A stretch of 38,404 nucleotides of DNA from assembly GCA_030529565.1 (NCBI GenBank), contig JAUMWQ010000001.1, positions 38,982 through 77,385 on the forward strand, written 5' to 3'. The first letter of the stretch is position 1; each line of letters begins with the position of its first letter. Shown one piece after another: positions 25,786-34,372 of the stretch. The position numbers and the translations under genes were made by a program. Below the pieces are notes generated by a model, which was not told where the DNA came from, made no database searches, and saw nothing but the letters and a program-made list of their open reading frames with translations. The stretch is from Filifactor alocis (GTDB lineage: Bacteria; Bacillota; Clostridia; Peptostreptococcales; Filifactoraceae).

Positions 25786-26250
25786 CTATCGGTTTCTCTT
25801 CTCCAAGTCCAGGAGAAACTCCTTGCGTTCCAGTCCTCCTCCGTAGCCGACGAGTTTCCCGTCTTTTCCTATCACCCTGTGGCAGGGAATAACGATGCTG
25901 ATCGGATTTCTGTTGTTCGCCATACCGACCGCCCTCACCGCCTTGGGGTTTCCTATACGTTGCGCGATCTGTGCGTAGCTCACAGTCTCTGCGTAACCTA
26001 CCTTGCACAGCTCTTCCCATACCTTCTTCTGAAAGTCGGTGCCTTCCGCACGCAAAGGAAGGCTGAACTCCCTTCTTCTTCCCTCGACATACTCCTCCAG
26101 CTCCTCCCTTGCCTTTTCCAACAAGGGACAGGTCCGATAAGTCCCTTCCAAGTCCAATGTTCCAAAAGAGATCGAAGTGATATATCCTTCATTACAACTG
26201 ATTGTCATCTCCCCCAAAGAAGAAATGAAAAAGGTTTGGTAATACAACAT
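25786..26250 (-). CDS. ogt: methylated-DNA--protein-cysteine methyltransferase (Ogt)
   Basis: 154 residues. The suicide DNA-repair protein takes methyl groups from O6-methylguanine onto C123 in IPCHRVIG (121-128). The helix-turn-helix TVSYAQIAQRIGNPKAVRAVGMANNRNP contains the arginine finger and minor-groove residues. The C-terminal GYGGGLERKEFLLDLE is typical. Start ATG at 26250. It is co-transcribed with mnmE, which is not the usual origin partner. Confidence 0.95.
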   Translation of the reverse strand: MLYYQTFFISSLGEMTISCNEGYITSISFGTLDLEGTYRTCPLLEKAREELEEYVEGRRREFSLPLRAEGTDFQKKVWEELCKVGYAETVSYAQIAQRIGNPKAVRAVGMANNRNPISIVIPCHRVIGKDGKLVGYGGGLERKEFLLDLEKRNR

Positions 26251-26811
26251 AGGCTCTCCTTACTGATTTTTATACGATCTGTTTCATTGCTACATAAATA
26301 CTGTTATCCTCCAATAAAACTATTGTCCTATCTGTCTGGGATTTTGAAAATTCGTTCCATCCGCTACGAACAGCAAATCGCCGGTATCAACAATGCTATG
26401 AATAACCGCATGGCTATGATCTTCAACAACTCAAATATTTTTGGAAGCTCTATCCTCAGACATCCTGTTTCGATCGGATAACAGCTTAGATTCTTCCTTC
26501 CTATTTTATCAAATTTCAAATTTTTTGTATAGGATGTAAAAATCCCGCCTTTTTTACTTGTTTTTGATAGATTTTGCCCATATATATCGATTTTTCGATG
26601 ACGAAAAACTATGTTGTCTTCTATGGGTCACAGATTGTTTATATCCACAACTCAAAGGAAGAGTAGTATGACACGAAACATAAGGTTTGTGAAAACATTG
26701 ATTTTATAGGATCTTTGCACTTAAAAAACAACAAAACCATCCCAAGATCTATCTTTGTGCAACATCTGTACGGACTATCACTTCGATTGAACAAGACCGA
26801 TCTTCCCTTAT
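26251..26811. other. 561-bp spacer, possible gene remnant and repeat trace
   Basis: The part nearest ogt should hold its promoter. A short coding-like tract at 26338-26481 is listed separately. At 26750-26775 a TTTGTGCAACAT string, like a degraded MITE end, is visible. Otherwise nothing recognised. Confidence 0.4.
26338..26481 (+). pseudogene. possible plus-strand gene remnant
   Basis: About 46 codons ending in TAA read IRYEQQIAGINNAMNNRMAM... and ...SSILRHPVSIG, a protein-like composition with coding-like codons in AT-rich surroundings. The frame extends upstream only as antisense of ogt and mnmE, so no start is evident. I do not recognise the family. It may be the tail of a lost gene or chance. 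Confidence 0.3.
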
Positions 26812-27579
26812 TTATAATTTTAAAACAGAATCCAAGCATAATATCAATGCATATTCAAAAGAGTCCAAACCGAAACTTCTGACATCGTACTGCGCTACAT
26901 CCGCCAATGAATCCGCTGTAAACAAAATTTCTCCCCATATAACATCTCTGAATTTCGTAACAGATGCCAGTGCGGAACATTCCATTTCAACGACGGAGCA
27001 ACCTTCTTCTATTCTATATTGGACTAATTCTACCGTTTCTCTATAAAATCCATCCGTTGTCCAAGTGACCACTTCCTTATATTTCAAGTTATGCTCTCTC
27101 AATGTCTCCTCGATTGCTTTTAATGCCTCCTCACTTATTTCAACAAATCTGGAAGGTTCCAAATAGTGATAACTTGTTCCTTCATCCCTGAGAGCCGATT
27201 TGGGAACCAAAAAATAGTTTTCCGGAAAATCTTCCAGAACCCCACAGGAACCTGCACTGATCACTTTTTCGACACCATAGGCAATCAACCAGTCCAAAAT
27301 CTGTGCAGATGGTGCAGAACCCATGGGAGCCTGAACCAAACATACTTCCTCGCCTTTATAGTCAACGATATAGATCGGATATTTTTTTGTGATCGAATCG
27401 AATTCAGCTACCTTTACAGCCCTTTCTTCCTCGGCAAATTTATCTATATATTCCCCTAAAAAAGCATAGACACATCTTTTGGGAAGATTTAAATTCAGAT
27501 TTGCATGCCCCGGCATAATTACCGATTGCGGTTTGTCATCAAATTCCAAAATAGGAAATTCACTCTTGTGTATACTCAT
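26812..27579 (-). CDS. nucleoside phosphorylase (PNP/UDP family)
   Basis: 255 residues of the PNP/uridine phosphorylase family, which cleave nucleosides with phosphate to base and ribose-1-phosphate. The phosphate/ribose-site segment VCLVQAPMGSAPSAQILDWLI, the ISAGSCGVL strand and VVEMECSALASV (ribose-binding Met-Glu) are diagnostic. The longer N-terminal part (PGHANLNLNLPKRCV) contains a PGH rather than the usual PGDP motif. Substrate (uridine or purine) unresolved. GAGGTGAAGCC precedes the ATG. It is monocistronic in an accessory block between jag and mnmE, with more A/T-rich codons than its neighbours. Confidence 0.88.
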   Translation of the reverse strand: MSIHKSEFPILEFDDKPQSVIMPGHANLNLNLPKRCVYAFLGEYIDKFAEEERAVKVAEFDSITKKYPIYIVDYKGEEVCLVQAPMGSAPSAQILDWLIAYGVEKVISAGSCGVLEDFPENYFLVPKSALRDEGTSYHYLEPSRFVEISEEALKAIEETLREHNLKYKEVVTWTTDGFYRETVELVQYRIEEGCSVVEMECSALASVTKFRDVIWGEILFTADSLADVAQYDVRSFGLDSFEYALILCLDSVLKL

Positions 27580-27817
27580 GGCTTCACCTCATAAAATTGT
27601 TCTATAATTACCTATTGTACCCCTTTCATATGCTTTTCGGATCCTACGATTTTAAATCGTCTTCCTCCTCCTATACTATTCTTCTTTTAAATTATGGATA
27701 TAAACGATGTGTAACTCAAAGAAGACAAAACGATCTTTCATGGTCGAAAATAGATATGACCTCACTTCTATCGGAACTATTCGTCGATATTCAAGCAAAT
27801 AACCTTCTTAGGGCAGC

Positions 27818-28723
27818 TTACCGACCTTCTTGAAAACCTAATTCACAAAACTCTTCCCACAATCTGTTTCCCTGATAAGGCACACAGTCCTGCACCCAAT
27901 ACCACCAGAAATAGCCTCCCACATAGTTTGGGGTATATCGGGGCATTCGGTAGTAGGAGCTCATCCTCCGCTTTTTAACCTCCTCTTCTTCGTGAAGATC
28001 GGAGCAGCCGCATTCTCCGATCCCCAGCTTTACACCCGGAAAGTCTTCTTCCAACTGCCGAAATACCCTGCTCCAATCCGGGAGATAGCTTCCGTTATCA
28101 TCCTCGTAGTAACTTACGAAGAGATAGTCCAGCTCTTCTTTGACAGAGGGAGGAACATAGAGATTCAACCACTCTCGCATTTGATCCTCCTGCCCTTCCG
28201 GAGGTGTGTAATAGGCGGTCAGAGCTGTCTTTGCGCCCTTCTCCGACAGAAGAGAGTGCGCCGCTACCATCTTGTCCGCGATCAATTCGGGGTCATCGCC
28301 CAACCAACCTTGACCGTTGATCTCATTGCCCACCTCCCAGATATCGACATAGTCGTTCAATTCCTCATAGGAAGATAGAAACCTGTCCCGATAGGATCCC
28401 ACCGTCTTATACTCTGCCATATCATAGGAATCTACAGGAGTTGCCATCACAAAGGCGACCTCGTGGATCTGTTTGAACAAAGCCCGGTACTCCTTCGGCT
28501 CCATCTCCTTTGACATCACGATCCTCACCGTAGGTTTGACGGGAAGCGCCTCAAGAGCGTTGACGACCTCTTGCGCCGTCTTATCCTCATACCAGGAATC
28601 ATCGACGGTGAGCCCGTAGATCCATCCGAGTTCTTCCTCCTTCCCGCTTTCTCCGTTGAAGAGAACAAAGAGCAAAACTCCCGCCAAGAGCAATATCCAT
28701 AGGCCTGACTTCTTTATCTTCAA
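27818..28723 (-). CDS. extracytoplasmic glycoside-hydrolase-like (GH-A clan) protein
   Basis: 301 residues. Start TTG at 28723, where AAAGGAGG lies 8 bases upstream. An N-terminal anchor or signal (SGLWILLLAGVLLFVLFNG) precedes a TIM-barrel-like domain. WEVGNEING places a candidate acid/base at E134, and KLGIGECGC a candidate nucleophile at E237, the two glutamates of clan GH-A at the ends of beta-4 and beta-7. WWYW near the C-terminus suits a sugar-binding cleft. Substrate unknown; I cannot assign a GH family. It lies alone, facing away from the origin, between jag and the phosphorylase gene. Confidence 0.65.
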   Translation of the reverse strand: MKIKKSGLWILLLAGVLLFVLFNGESGKEEELGWIYGLTVDDSWYEDKTAQEVVNALEALPVKPTVRIVMSKEMEPKEYRALFKQIHEVAFVMATPVDSYDMAEYKTVGSYRDRFLSSYEELNDYVDIWEVGNEINGQGWLGDDPELIADKMVAAHSLLSEKGAKTALTAYYTPPEGQEDQMREWLNLYVPPSVKEELDYLFVSYYEDDNGSYLPDWSRVFRQLEEDFPGVKLGIGECGCSDLHEEEEVKKRRMSSYYRMPRYTPNYVGGYFWWYWVQDCVPYQGNRLWEEFCELGFQEGR

Positions 28724-28880
28724 TATCCGAGCCTCCTTTATATTGTCTTCACTAAGGCAACAGCGATCATAAACCATACTATACCATCTTCCCCTTGGAG
28801 CATTGATACCAATCTCTCATTCCATGGAAGATGATATGCTCTGCCGCCTGCATTTTCCGCTTCCCTGTACGAACGTTTTT

Positions 28881-28970
28881 TATACTGTAAATTGACAGGT
28901 TGAATGTTTTGAACTACCATCCTCCGTTTTTCAGTTCTGTATATTAGGCATCTCAAACGGAGGACAGTAT
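28881..28970 (+). repeat. R2 repeat, solo copy
   Basis: TATACTGTAAATTGACAGG, then TGAATGTTTTGAACTACC ... CATCTCAAACGGAGGACAGTATT. It matches the R2 copies beside MITEs C, D and E, but no MITE is adjacent. This shows that R2 is an independent repeat. ATACTGT/ACAGTAT are inverted ends. Confidence 0.65.
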
Positions 28971-29004
28971 TTTTTGTATTATTTGTATCATGGGATCCAA
29001 TCAA

Positions 29005-29035
29005 CAAAACCCGAGAAATATCTTCTCGGGTTTGT
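29005..29035 (-). terminator. terminator of the rnpA-yidD-yidC-jag operon
   Basis: AAACCCGAGAA (29007-29017) and TTCTCGGGTTT (29023-29033) form a perfect 11-bp stem with a 5-base loop, followed on the minus strand by TTG. It lies 20 bp after the jag stop. Confidence 0.8.
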
Positions 29036-29054
29036 ATCCATATCGGTCTTATTC

Positions 29055-29684
29055 TTATTTTTTGAGTGCGATAACGACCCTTCGATAAGGCTCCTTGCCT
29101 TCGCTGTAGGTCGTTACATAGGGATCGTCCTGCAAGACGGAATGAGCAATCCTTCTCTCATAGGGATTCATTGCATCGAGCTTGATCGTTCTTCTCTGCT
29201 TTGCTGCCTGACGAGCCATCTTCTTGACATAGTTCGTCAAAGACTCTTCCCTCTTTTGACGATAGTCCTCCACGTCGACCATCACCCTTTGATAATCTTC
29301 CAATTCCTTGTTCACCGCCAAGTTTGTCAAAAGCTGAAGTGCATCCAAGGTATCTCCCCTTCTTCCGATAAGGTAGGACGCATCTTCGCCCTCGATCTTG
29401 GTATGCAACACCTCTTCTTCATCTTTGCTTAAGGAGAAGCTACAGTTGAGGCCGGATACTTCAAACAGCCCTTTTAAGAAGGCATCGGCAGCGTCTTTGG
29501 CTCTGGTATCTTCCAATAAGGTAGCCCTGATCTTACATTCTTTCGAGCCGAACAAGCCCAAAAACTTCGAGGTTTCTTCGATCACTTCGATCTTCAACTT
29601 ATCTCTTGTCACATTGAGTTGCAAAATGGCTTCTTGGATCGCTTCTTCTTTTGTTTTTCCGATCGTTTCAACAGACTTCATCAT
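29055..29684 (-). CDS. jag: RNA-binding protein Jag (KhpB/EloR)
   Basis: 209 residues with Jag-N (1-50: SVETIGKTKEEAIQEAI...), a KH domain (about 85-160, IGRRGDTLDALQLL as the GxxG loop) and an R3H domain (about 150-205, MNPYERRIAHSVLQDDPYVTTYSEG). It binds RNA and affects cell elongation and division in other Firmicutes. Its ATG overlaps the yidC stop by one base (TAATG), so translation is coupled. Confidence 0.95.
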   Translation of the reverse strand: MMKSVETIGKTKEEAIQEAILQLNVTRDKLKIEVIEETSKFLGLFGSKECKIRATLLEDTRAKDAADAFLKGLFEVSGLNCSFSLSKDEEEVLHTKIEGEDASYLIGRRGDTLDALQLLTNLAVNKELEDYQRVMVDVEDYRQKREESLTNYVKKMARQAAKQRRTIKLDAMNPYERRIAHSVLQDDPYVTTYSEGKEPYRRVVIALKK

Positions 29685-30433
29685 TATTTTCTCCTTCCAC
29701 TGACAATTTTTTCTTCTTCTTTGGCAAGTGTCATCCTTTCCACTACCTTACGTTGTGCGATAGAAAACAGTGTCGATACCGCCCAGTACATGGACAGTCC
29801 GGCAGGAAATTGACGTCCCCAGTAAAAGATGAACAAGGGCATCATGTAGGTCATGGACTTTTGCATCCCTTCTCCCGGATTTTCCTTCTCGGGCTCCTTG
29901 CCTTCCTTCTTCTTCTCATGTTTTACCATCATCATCTTAGAATCTATAAACTGAGAAAGAGCTGCGATCAAAGGGAAAATAAAGGGTACCGCAAATCCTC
30001 CCACCATGATGACATCGGGGTTCTTGAGGTTCTCGAGCCAGAGGAAACCCGTATCCGCCGCATCGTAGAGCGCCTGTGTCCCGAACACGTAGAGGACGGG
30101 ATCTCTCAATACCTTGAACAGTCCGAATAAGATAGGCATTTGGATCAATAGGGGAAGACAACCCATCATAGGGTTGACATTGTGCTCTTTGTACAATTTC
30201 GATGTAAGTTCCGCCTGCTTGTTTTTGTCGTTGGGATACTTTCTCTGGATTTCTTGAACCAAAGGTTGTATCTTGTTCATCTCCATCATCGACTTGTTCT
30301 GAGACAAGGTCAGAGGAAGAGTTGCCAGCTTTACAATGATCGTAAATAAGATAATGGAAACCCCATAGTGTCCTACAAGGTTGTAGAGGAGCTTCAAGAG
30401 CATTCCCAGTAAATTTGCAATTGCCGTTGTCAA
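29684..30433 (-). CDS. yidC: membrane protein insertase YidC (Oxa1 family)
   Basis: 249 residues, the short Gram-positive form without the large periplasmic domain. Five membrane segments are expected; YGVSIILFTIIVKLATLPLTLSQ contains the conserved hydrophilic-groove arginine/lysine region (here K37), and MGCLPLLIQMPILFGLF is the family signature. The basic C-terminus (VSGRRK) suits ribosome contact. The start is TTG at 30433 with AGGAGG seven bases upstream. Cooperates with Sec and with YidD upstream. Confidence 0.95.
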   Translation of the reverse strand: MTTAIANLLGMLLKLLYNLVGHYGVSIILFTIIVKLATLPLTLSQNKSMMEMNKIQPLVQEIQRKYPNDKNKQAELTSKLYKEHNVNPMMGCLPLLIQMPILFGLFKVLRDPVLYVFGTQALYDAADTGFLWLENLKNPDVIMVGGFAVPFIFPLIAALSQFIDSKMMMVKHEKKKEGKEPEKENPGEGMQKSMTYMMPLFIFYWGRQFPAGLSMYWAVSTLFSIAQRKVVERMTLAKEEEKIVSGRRK

Positions 30434-30445
30434 ATTTATAACCTC

Positions 30446-30685
30446 CTACTGTTTTTCTGTTTTTTCGGGAACCGGATCGTATCCGCCTTCGTGAAAGGGA
30501 TGGCACTTCAATATGCGTTTGAGTGCAAGATACGTTCCACGAAGGATCCCGTGTTTTTCAATCGCTTCTATGCTGTAAGCCGAACAAGTCGGAGAAAATC
30601 TGCAACTTGGCGCCTTCATCGGAGATATAATAAGCTGATATCCCCGTATCAAGCCTATTATAATCTTTTTTGCTATCTTTGTCAT
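30446..30685 (-). CDS. yidD: membrane protein insertion factor YidD
   Basis: 79 residues with the YidD pattern: a short amphipathic N-terminus, then [28 protein letters not shown] and [19 protein letters not shown] (conserved cysteines). It assists YidC-dependent insertion at the membrane. Its ATG overlaps the rnpA stop by 4 bases (ATGA). Confidence 0.96.
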   Translation of the reverse strand: MTKIAKKIIIGLIRGYQLIISPMKAPSCRFSPTCSAYSIEAIEKHGILRGTYLALKRILKCHPFHEGGYDPVPEKTEKQ

Positions 30686-31011
30686 CTCATCATCTTTGTT
30701 TTTCGAAATAAATGTTTTACGGAATGTCTCAATTCGTTGTAATCAGCTTCCTTCGCGCCGCTTCTGGCGATCCATACAAAGTCATAGCCCTCTCGAACTC
30801 CCTGCATCAAGCGAAGGATCTCCTTGAGCCTTCTGCGAAGTTTGTTTCTCTCGACGGCCTTCCCGTATTTCTTTGAAATGGAAAAACCCACCCTGTTGCT
30901 CTCTGTTCCATTCTTGTAATAATAGAGAACAAACTGTCTGTTTGCAAAAGACTTACCCTTGTGATACACCCTCTTAAACTCTTCATTCTTCTTTAAACTT
31001 GAAAAATCCAT
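30682..31011 (-). CDS. rnpA: ribonuclease P protein component
   Basis: 109 residues from the ATG at 31011 (CCGAGGTCGAAAG upstream). The RNR-type motif [17 protein letters not shown] and the N-terminal [18 protein letters not shown] are diagnostic. It binds RNase P RNA in tRNA 5' maturation. The longer open frame (16 extra residues) would overlap the rpmH terminator and is rejected. Confidence 0.96.
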   Translation of the reverse strand: MDFSSLKKNEEFKRVYHKGKSFANRQFVLYYYKNGTESNRVGFSISKKYGKAVERNKLRRRLKEILRLMQGVREGYDFVWIARSGAKEADYNELRHSVKHLFRKTKMMR

Positions 31012-31037
31012 CTTTCGACCTCGGTTAACAAAACGTG

Positions 31038-31073
31038 AAAAAAAAAGGCCACATCTCACTGAGCGGCCTTTTT
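31038..31073 (-). terminator. terminator/attenuator between rpmH and rnpA
   Basis: AAAAAGGCC (minus strand) pairs with GGCCTTTTT around a 14-base loop and is followed by more T residues, immediately after the rpmH stop. Partial termination would let ribosomal protein L34 be made in excess of RnpA, a common arrangement. Confidence 0.8.
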
Positions 31074-31074
31074 A

Positions 31075-31209
31075 TTAAGCAGATAGTCTTTTTCTACCTT
31101 TTGCTCTTCTTCTTCTAAGTACATTTCTTCCGGTCGGAGATTGCATTCTTTTTCTGAATCCGTGTACTTTTTTTCTTTGTCTCTTCTTTGGTTGATAAGT
31201 TCTTTTCAT
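31075..31209 (-). CDS. rpmH: 50S ribosomal protein L34
   Basis: 44 residues beginning [20 protein letters not shown] and ending GRKRLSA, with the family-defining HGFRxRMxxxxGRxVLxRRRAKGRxxLSA. It is very basic and of standard length. The gene heads the conserved rpmH-rnpA-yidD-yidC-jag block and is divergent from dnaA, but an ECF transporter gene and a MITE lie between rpmH and the origin. Confidence 0.98.
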   Translation of the reverse strand: MKRTYQPKKRQRKKVHGFRKRMQSPTGRNVLRRRRAKGRKRLSA

Positions 31210-31764
31210 TCTATCCACCGCCTTCCTTTTCCAAAATACGAACTTGGTTTAAAGTCAAATTCCGCATTTTTACATTATAGAGGTATTATAAGTCCGCGGT
31301 TGTAATATGTCAAGAATTTTTTTCATCTTTTCTGCGCTTTCATTCGTTATAGAAATACCGCACGAAGACAGAGCATCCGTTTTCCGTCGTTTTTAGGGTG
31401 GCATCAAACACAGGAAGAACTTGATCCTGCCGTGTTTTGATACATTACGTAAACCTTGTGAGATCAAGGAAGTACCGCACAAAGATACAAAAGGAAACAG
31501 CTACAAAGACGAACTCCTGACTCCCCTTTGAATCTATTAAAGTACAAAAGCTTATCATATCAATATTTTTGAGAACTACATCCTTCGTATAATATTTATT
31601 TTTAGAATTATACGGCATTGCCAAAATTGTCTGCCTTTGTTTCACAAAATACAGAAACCCTGCCTTTCGAAAATGTATCCGACCCGAAAAACGGGTTCCG
31701 TTCCGATTTTTTAAAAGATGCGACATTTCCTTCAATATATTTTTTCGATCTGCACGGTATTACC
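31210..31764. other. 555-bp spacer upstream of rpmH with MITE G
   Basis: The rpmH promoter should be here. A lone MITE end AGAAATACCGCA is at 31351-31362. A hairpin ATCAAACAC...GTGTTTTGAT is at 31402-31440, then MITE copy G. No gene. Confidence 0.5.
31468..31622 (+). mobile_element. MITE copy G (155 bp)
   Basis: Ends GGAAGTACCGCACAAAG and AATTATACGGCATTGCC are imperfect inverted repeats. The interior has the family's ATCCTTCGTATAAT segment. Flanking tetramers (TCAA and AAAA) do not match clearly, so the duplication has decayed or the copy is older. Confidence 0.7.
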
Positions 31765-32301
31765 CTAGGCTCTCTTCTCAAAATACCTTTGAAGCGAGAG
31801 TTTGTCAAACGCCTTACCTACGACAAGGAAGATCCCCGCTCCCAAACCTGCCTGGATCATATTCTCCGGAACCGATTGCAGAGCTACGATCATACTCGAC
31901 TTCAAGATCGAACCTCCCACAAAGTAGCCTCCTACCATTACCAAACTTCCTGCGATCAGAGCCGTAAACAGTCGGATCGAAAAAAACGCTCCTCCCTCTT
32001 CTTTACGAAAGGCGATGCTTCCCGCAACATAACCCATACAGGCCTTGATGATGAGGGTGAACGGAGCCCAGTGTGCATAGCCCGAAAAAATATCGGCAAG
32101 CATCGAGCCTATTCCTGCGGCGATCAGTCCTTTTTTTCTGCCGAAGAAGATCGCGACCAAAAAGATCATACTGTCTCCCAAGTGAATATACCCGCTGGTC
32201 ATCGGAACGGGGATCTGGATCGACATCGTACTCACGGTAACGAGCGCGATCAGAAGAGCACTTAAAACCAAATCTCTTACATCCTGTCTTTGCTGTTTCA
32301 T
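31765..32301 (-). CDS. ECF transporter S component (substrate-binding membrane subunit)
   Basis: 178 residues, five or six membrane helices. The N-terminal RDLVLSALLIALVTVSTMSIQIPVPMTSGYIHLGDSMIFLVAIFFGRKKGLIAAGIGSMLADIF shows the AxxxA-type segment and the conserved GyihlGD region of S components of the ThiW/HmpT/YpdP type. It would capture a vitamin or precursor for a shared EcfAAT energising module, which is not encoded here. Substrate not assignable. GGAGAATGAAAG precedes the ATG, and TATAAT at 32391-32396 (minus strand) may be its -10. Confidence 0.82.
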   Translation of the reverse strand: MKQQRQDVRDLVLSALLIALVTVSTMSIQIPVPMTSGYIHLGDSMIFLVAIFFGRKKGLIAAGIGSMLADIFSGYAHWAPFTLIIKACMGYVAGSIAFRKEEGGAFFSIRLFTALIAGSLVMVGGYFVGGSILKSSMIVALQSVPENMIQAGLGAGIFLVVGKAFDKLSLQRYFEKRA

Positions 32302-32929
32302 CTTTCATTCTCCTTTTCTGTTTTTATCGGGGATGTTGCCGACCTCTTGTAAAGATATCCTCCGTCCGCACTCCCGACCTCCTACCTACCATTATAGCCG
32401 GATGGGAAAATTTGAATAGGATATCGGCAAAATTTATCCGATTGTATCGATACAATTTTTGATATTGGAGATATGAGCTTTGCAAAAAGAAAAAAGAGGC
32501 AAATAGTTTTATATTTGTTAAAAAAATATTTTTCTTTCGATCTCACCTTCGTTTTCTCTTCTTCCTGTGAATGATTTCTTGAATTTATCCACAAGATTAT
32601 GTTGAAGTTTTTTCCAAGTTTTGTTATATTATTTTTGCATGTGGATAACTTTGAAGGATCTATCCACTTTATCCACATTATGTTTATAAGTATGTGGATA
32701 AGAGGTATTTTTTCTTACCTATCCACACAGATTTATGATCATCGATCGTTTATCCACAGGTTATGGACAACCGATCTTTTTCTATCCGATATCCGCTTTA
32801 TCCACATCTCTTTACACAGGATAGGGATCTTATCCCGATACTTAACCACAGGGTCTTTTCGACAGTGATCCCTGTATTGATCCAAGATATTTTTTGTGGA
32901 TAAATGAATTTTTTCACTAGGGGGAACCA
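32302..32929. other. 628-bp region: ECF leader and upstream half of oriC
   Basis: The first 100 bp are the ECF gene leader, which has GAGGTCGG twice on its coding strand but matches no riboswitch I know. From 32400 to 32580 the DNA is AT-rich without boxes. From 32585 the DnaA-box cluster begins. Confidence 0.6.
32585..32903. promoter_or_regulatory. oriC: oriC upstream DnaA-box cluster
   Basis: Perfect TTATCCACA boxes: plus strand at 32585-32593, 32669-32677, 32750-32758 and 32798-32806; minus strand at 32640-32648, 32693-32701 and 32895-32903. One-mismatch boxes are at 32719-32727 (CTATCCACA) and 32842-32850 (TTAACCACA). The dnaA promoter must lie inside, so DnaA probably represses its own gene. 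Equivalent to the incA/incB regions upstream of dnaA in Bacillus. Confidence 0.95.
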
Positions 32930-34258
32930 ATGAACGTTTTTGACTTATGGGCTTCGATCAAAGAAGCCTACAGAACCCAAGCTCCTTCCAAACACTCCTT
33001 TGATACTTTTATCGAGCGTTTGGATCCTTTGACTATAAAAAACAACTGTCTTATCTTGCTTGCCGACGGCTCGTTCATCTACGAAACCGTCGTAAATACG
33101 CACTTGAGACCCTTGCAGGAGATCTGTGACAAACAGACCAACCGCACGATCAAACTCAAGATCATCGCTTCCATAGAAGAGATGGAAGAGGACTCTTCGG
33201 AGGAAAAACGTTCGGAGACCTTCTCGAACAATGTTACCCTCATTCCGAAATACACCTTCGACAGCTTCGTCATCGGAAAGAGCAACCAATTTGCACATGC
33301 GGCCTGTATCGCGGTTGCGGACTCTCCGTCCAAAGCTTACAACCCTCTCTTCATCTACGGAGGAGTAGGGCTCGGCAAAACCCACCTGATGCACGCCATC
33401 GGAAACCACATCCTTTCCAAAAACAAGGATGCCAAGATCCTCTACCTCTCGTCCGAAACCTTTACCAACGAGCTGATCAACTCCATCAAGGACGATACTA
33501 ATGAAGAATTCAGAAGTAAGTATAGAAGAGATGTCGACGTGCTTCTGATCGATGATATCCAGTTTATTGCAGAAAAAGAAGGGACCCAAGAAGAGTTCTT
33601 CCATACCTTCAATGCCCTCCACGGAGCCAACAAGCAGATCATTATCTCCAGCGACCGGACTCCCAAAGAGATAAGGACCTTGGAAGATCGTCTGCGTTCC
33701 AGGTTTGAAATGGGTCTGATCGCCGATATCCAATCTCCGGACTACGAAACCAGGATCGCCATCCTTCGCAAGAAGGCTCAGGCGGAAAACAGGGAAGTGC
33801 CCAACGATGTCATCGAATACATCACCAAGCATATCAAATCCAATATCCGAGAACTGGAGGGTGCTCTGACCAGGATCTTCGCCTTTGCGGATCTGACCAA
33901 GAAGGAGATCAACTACGAACTTGCCAAGGAGGCTCTCAAGGACATCTTCGACATCAACCGAAACGTCGAGATCACCCCTGTACTTATAAAGGAAAAGGTG
34001 TCTCACTTCTTCTCGGTAAGAGTCGAAGACTTCAGTTCCAAAGCCCGAAAAAGAGAGATCGCCTATCCCAGACAGGTGGCGATGTACTTATGCCGGGAAC
34101 TTACTCCTCTCTCCCTTCCCAAGATCGGCAGTGAGTTTGGAGGCAGGGACCACACTACGGTCATCCATGCCTGCGAAAAAATAGCCAACGAGATCTCCAC
34201 TGATGAGAAGACAAGGAAACTGATCGAGCAGTTGAAGAAGGATATCCATAACTCCTAG
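32930..34258 (+). CDS. dnaA: chromosomal replication initiator DnaA
   Basis: 442 residues. Domain I (1-80, WASIKEAYRTQAPSKHSFDTFIERLDPL) interacts with partners. A short domain II is followed by AAA+ domain III: Walker A GGVGLGKTH (about 142-150), Walker B VLLIDDIQF (about 203-211). Domain IV has the box-reading signature FGGRDHTTVIHACEKI (about 402-417). AGGGGGAACC precedes the ATG. DnaA-box clusters lie on both sides. dnaN, which normally follows, is absent. Confidence 0.98.
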   Translation: MNVFDLWASIKEAYRTQAPSKHSFDTFIERLDPLTIKNNCLILLADGSFIYETVVNTHLRPLQEICDKQTNRTIKLKIIASIEEMEEDSSEEKRSETFSNNVTLIPKYTFDSFVIGKSNQFAHAACIAVADSPSKAYNPLFIYGGVGLGKTHLMHAIGNHILSKNKDAKILYLSSETFTNELINSIKDDTNEEFRSKYRRDVDVLLIDDIQFIAEKEGTQEEFFHTFNALHGANKQIIISSDRTPKEIRTLEDRLRSRFEMGLIADIQSPDYETRIAILRKKAQAENREVPNDVIEYITKHIKSNIRELEGALTRIFAFADLTKKEINYELAKEALKDIFDINRNVEITPVLIKEKVSHFFSVRVEDFSSKARKREIAYPRQVAMYLCRELTPLSLPKIGSEFGGRDHTTVIHACEKIANEISTDEKTRKLIEQLKKDIHNS

Positions 34259-34372
34259 GAAGATACCGGTCAGGAATGGGGGCAACTCCTTCAAATAACG
34301 AAAGTAGCGCACAGAAACAAAGAGGTTTATCGATCTTATCGATATCAAAGGAAGAAATAAAGAATGTTCAAC

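Larger units (their letters stand above)
28724..29054. other. 331-bp spacer with R2 copy and jag terminator
   Basis: It contains a solo R2 copy (28881-28970) and the terminator at 29005-29035. Nothing else recognised. Confidence 0.5.

Noticed and set aside
25315-26340. Plus-strand open frame antisense to mnmE and ogt
   Set aside because: Shadow of two clear genes; only its last 46 codons beyond ogt deserve mention.
30508-30530. TGGCAC...TGC resembling a sigma-54 promoter
   Set aside because: GG-GC spacing is off by one base and it lies inside yidD on the opposite strand.
31633-31650. Second parS (TTTGTTTCACAAAAT)
   Set aside because: Only half of the palindrome matches.
32945-34006. 353-codon open frame on the minus strand
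   Set aside because: Antisense of dnaA.
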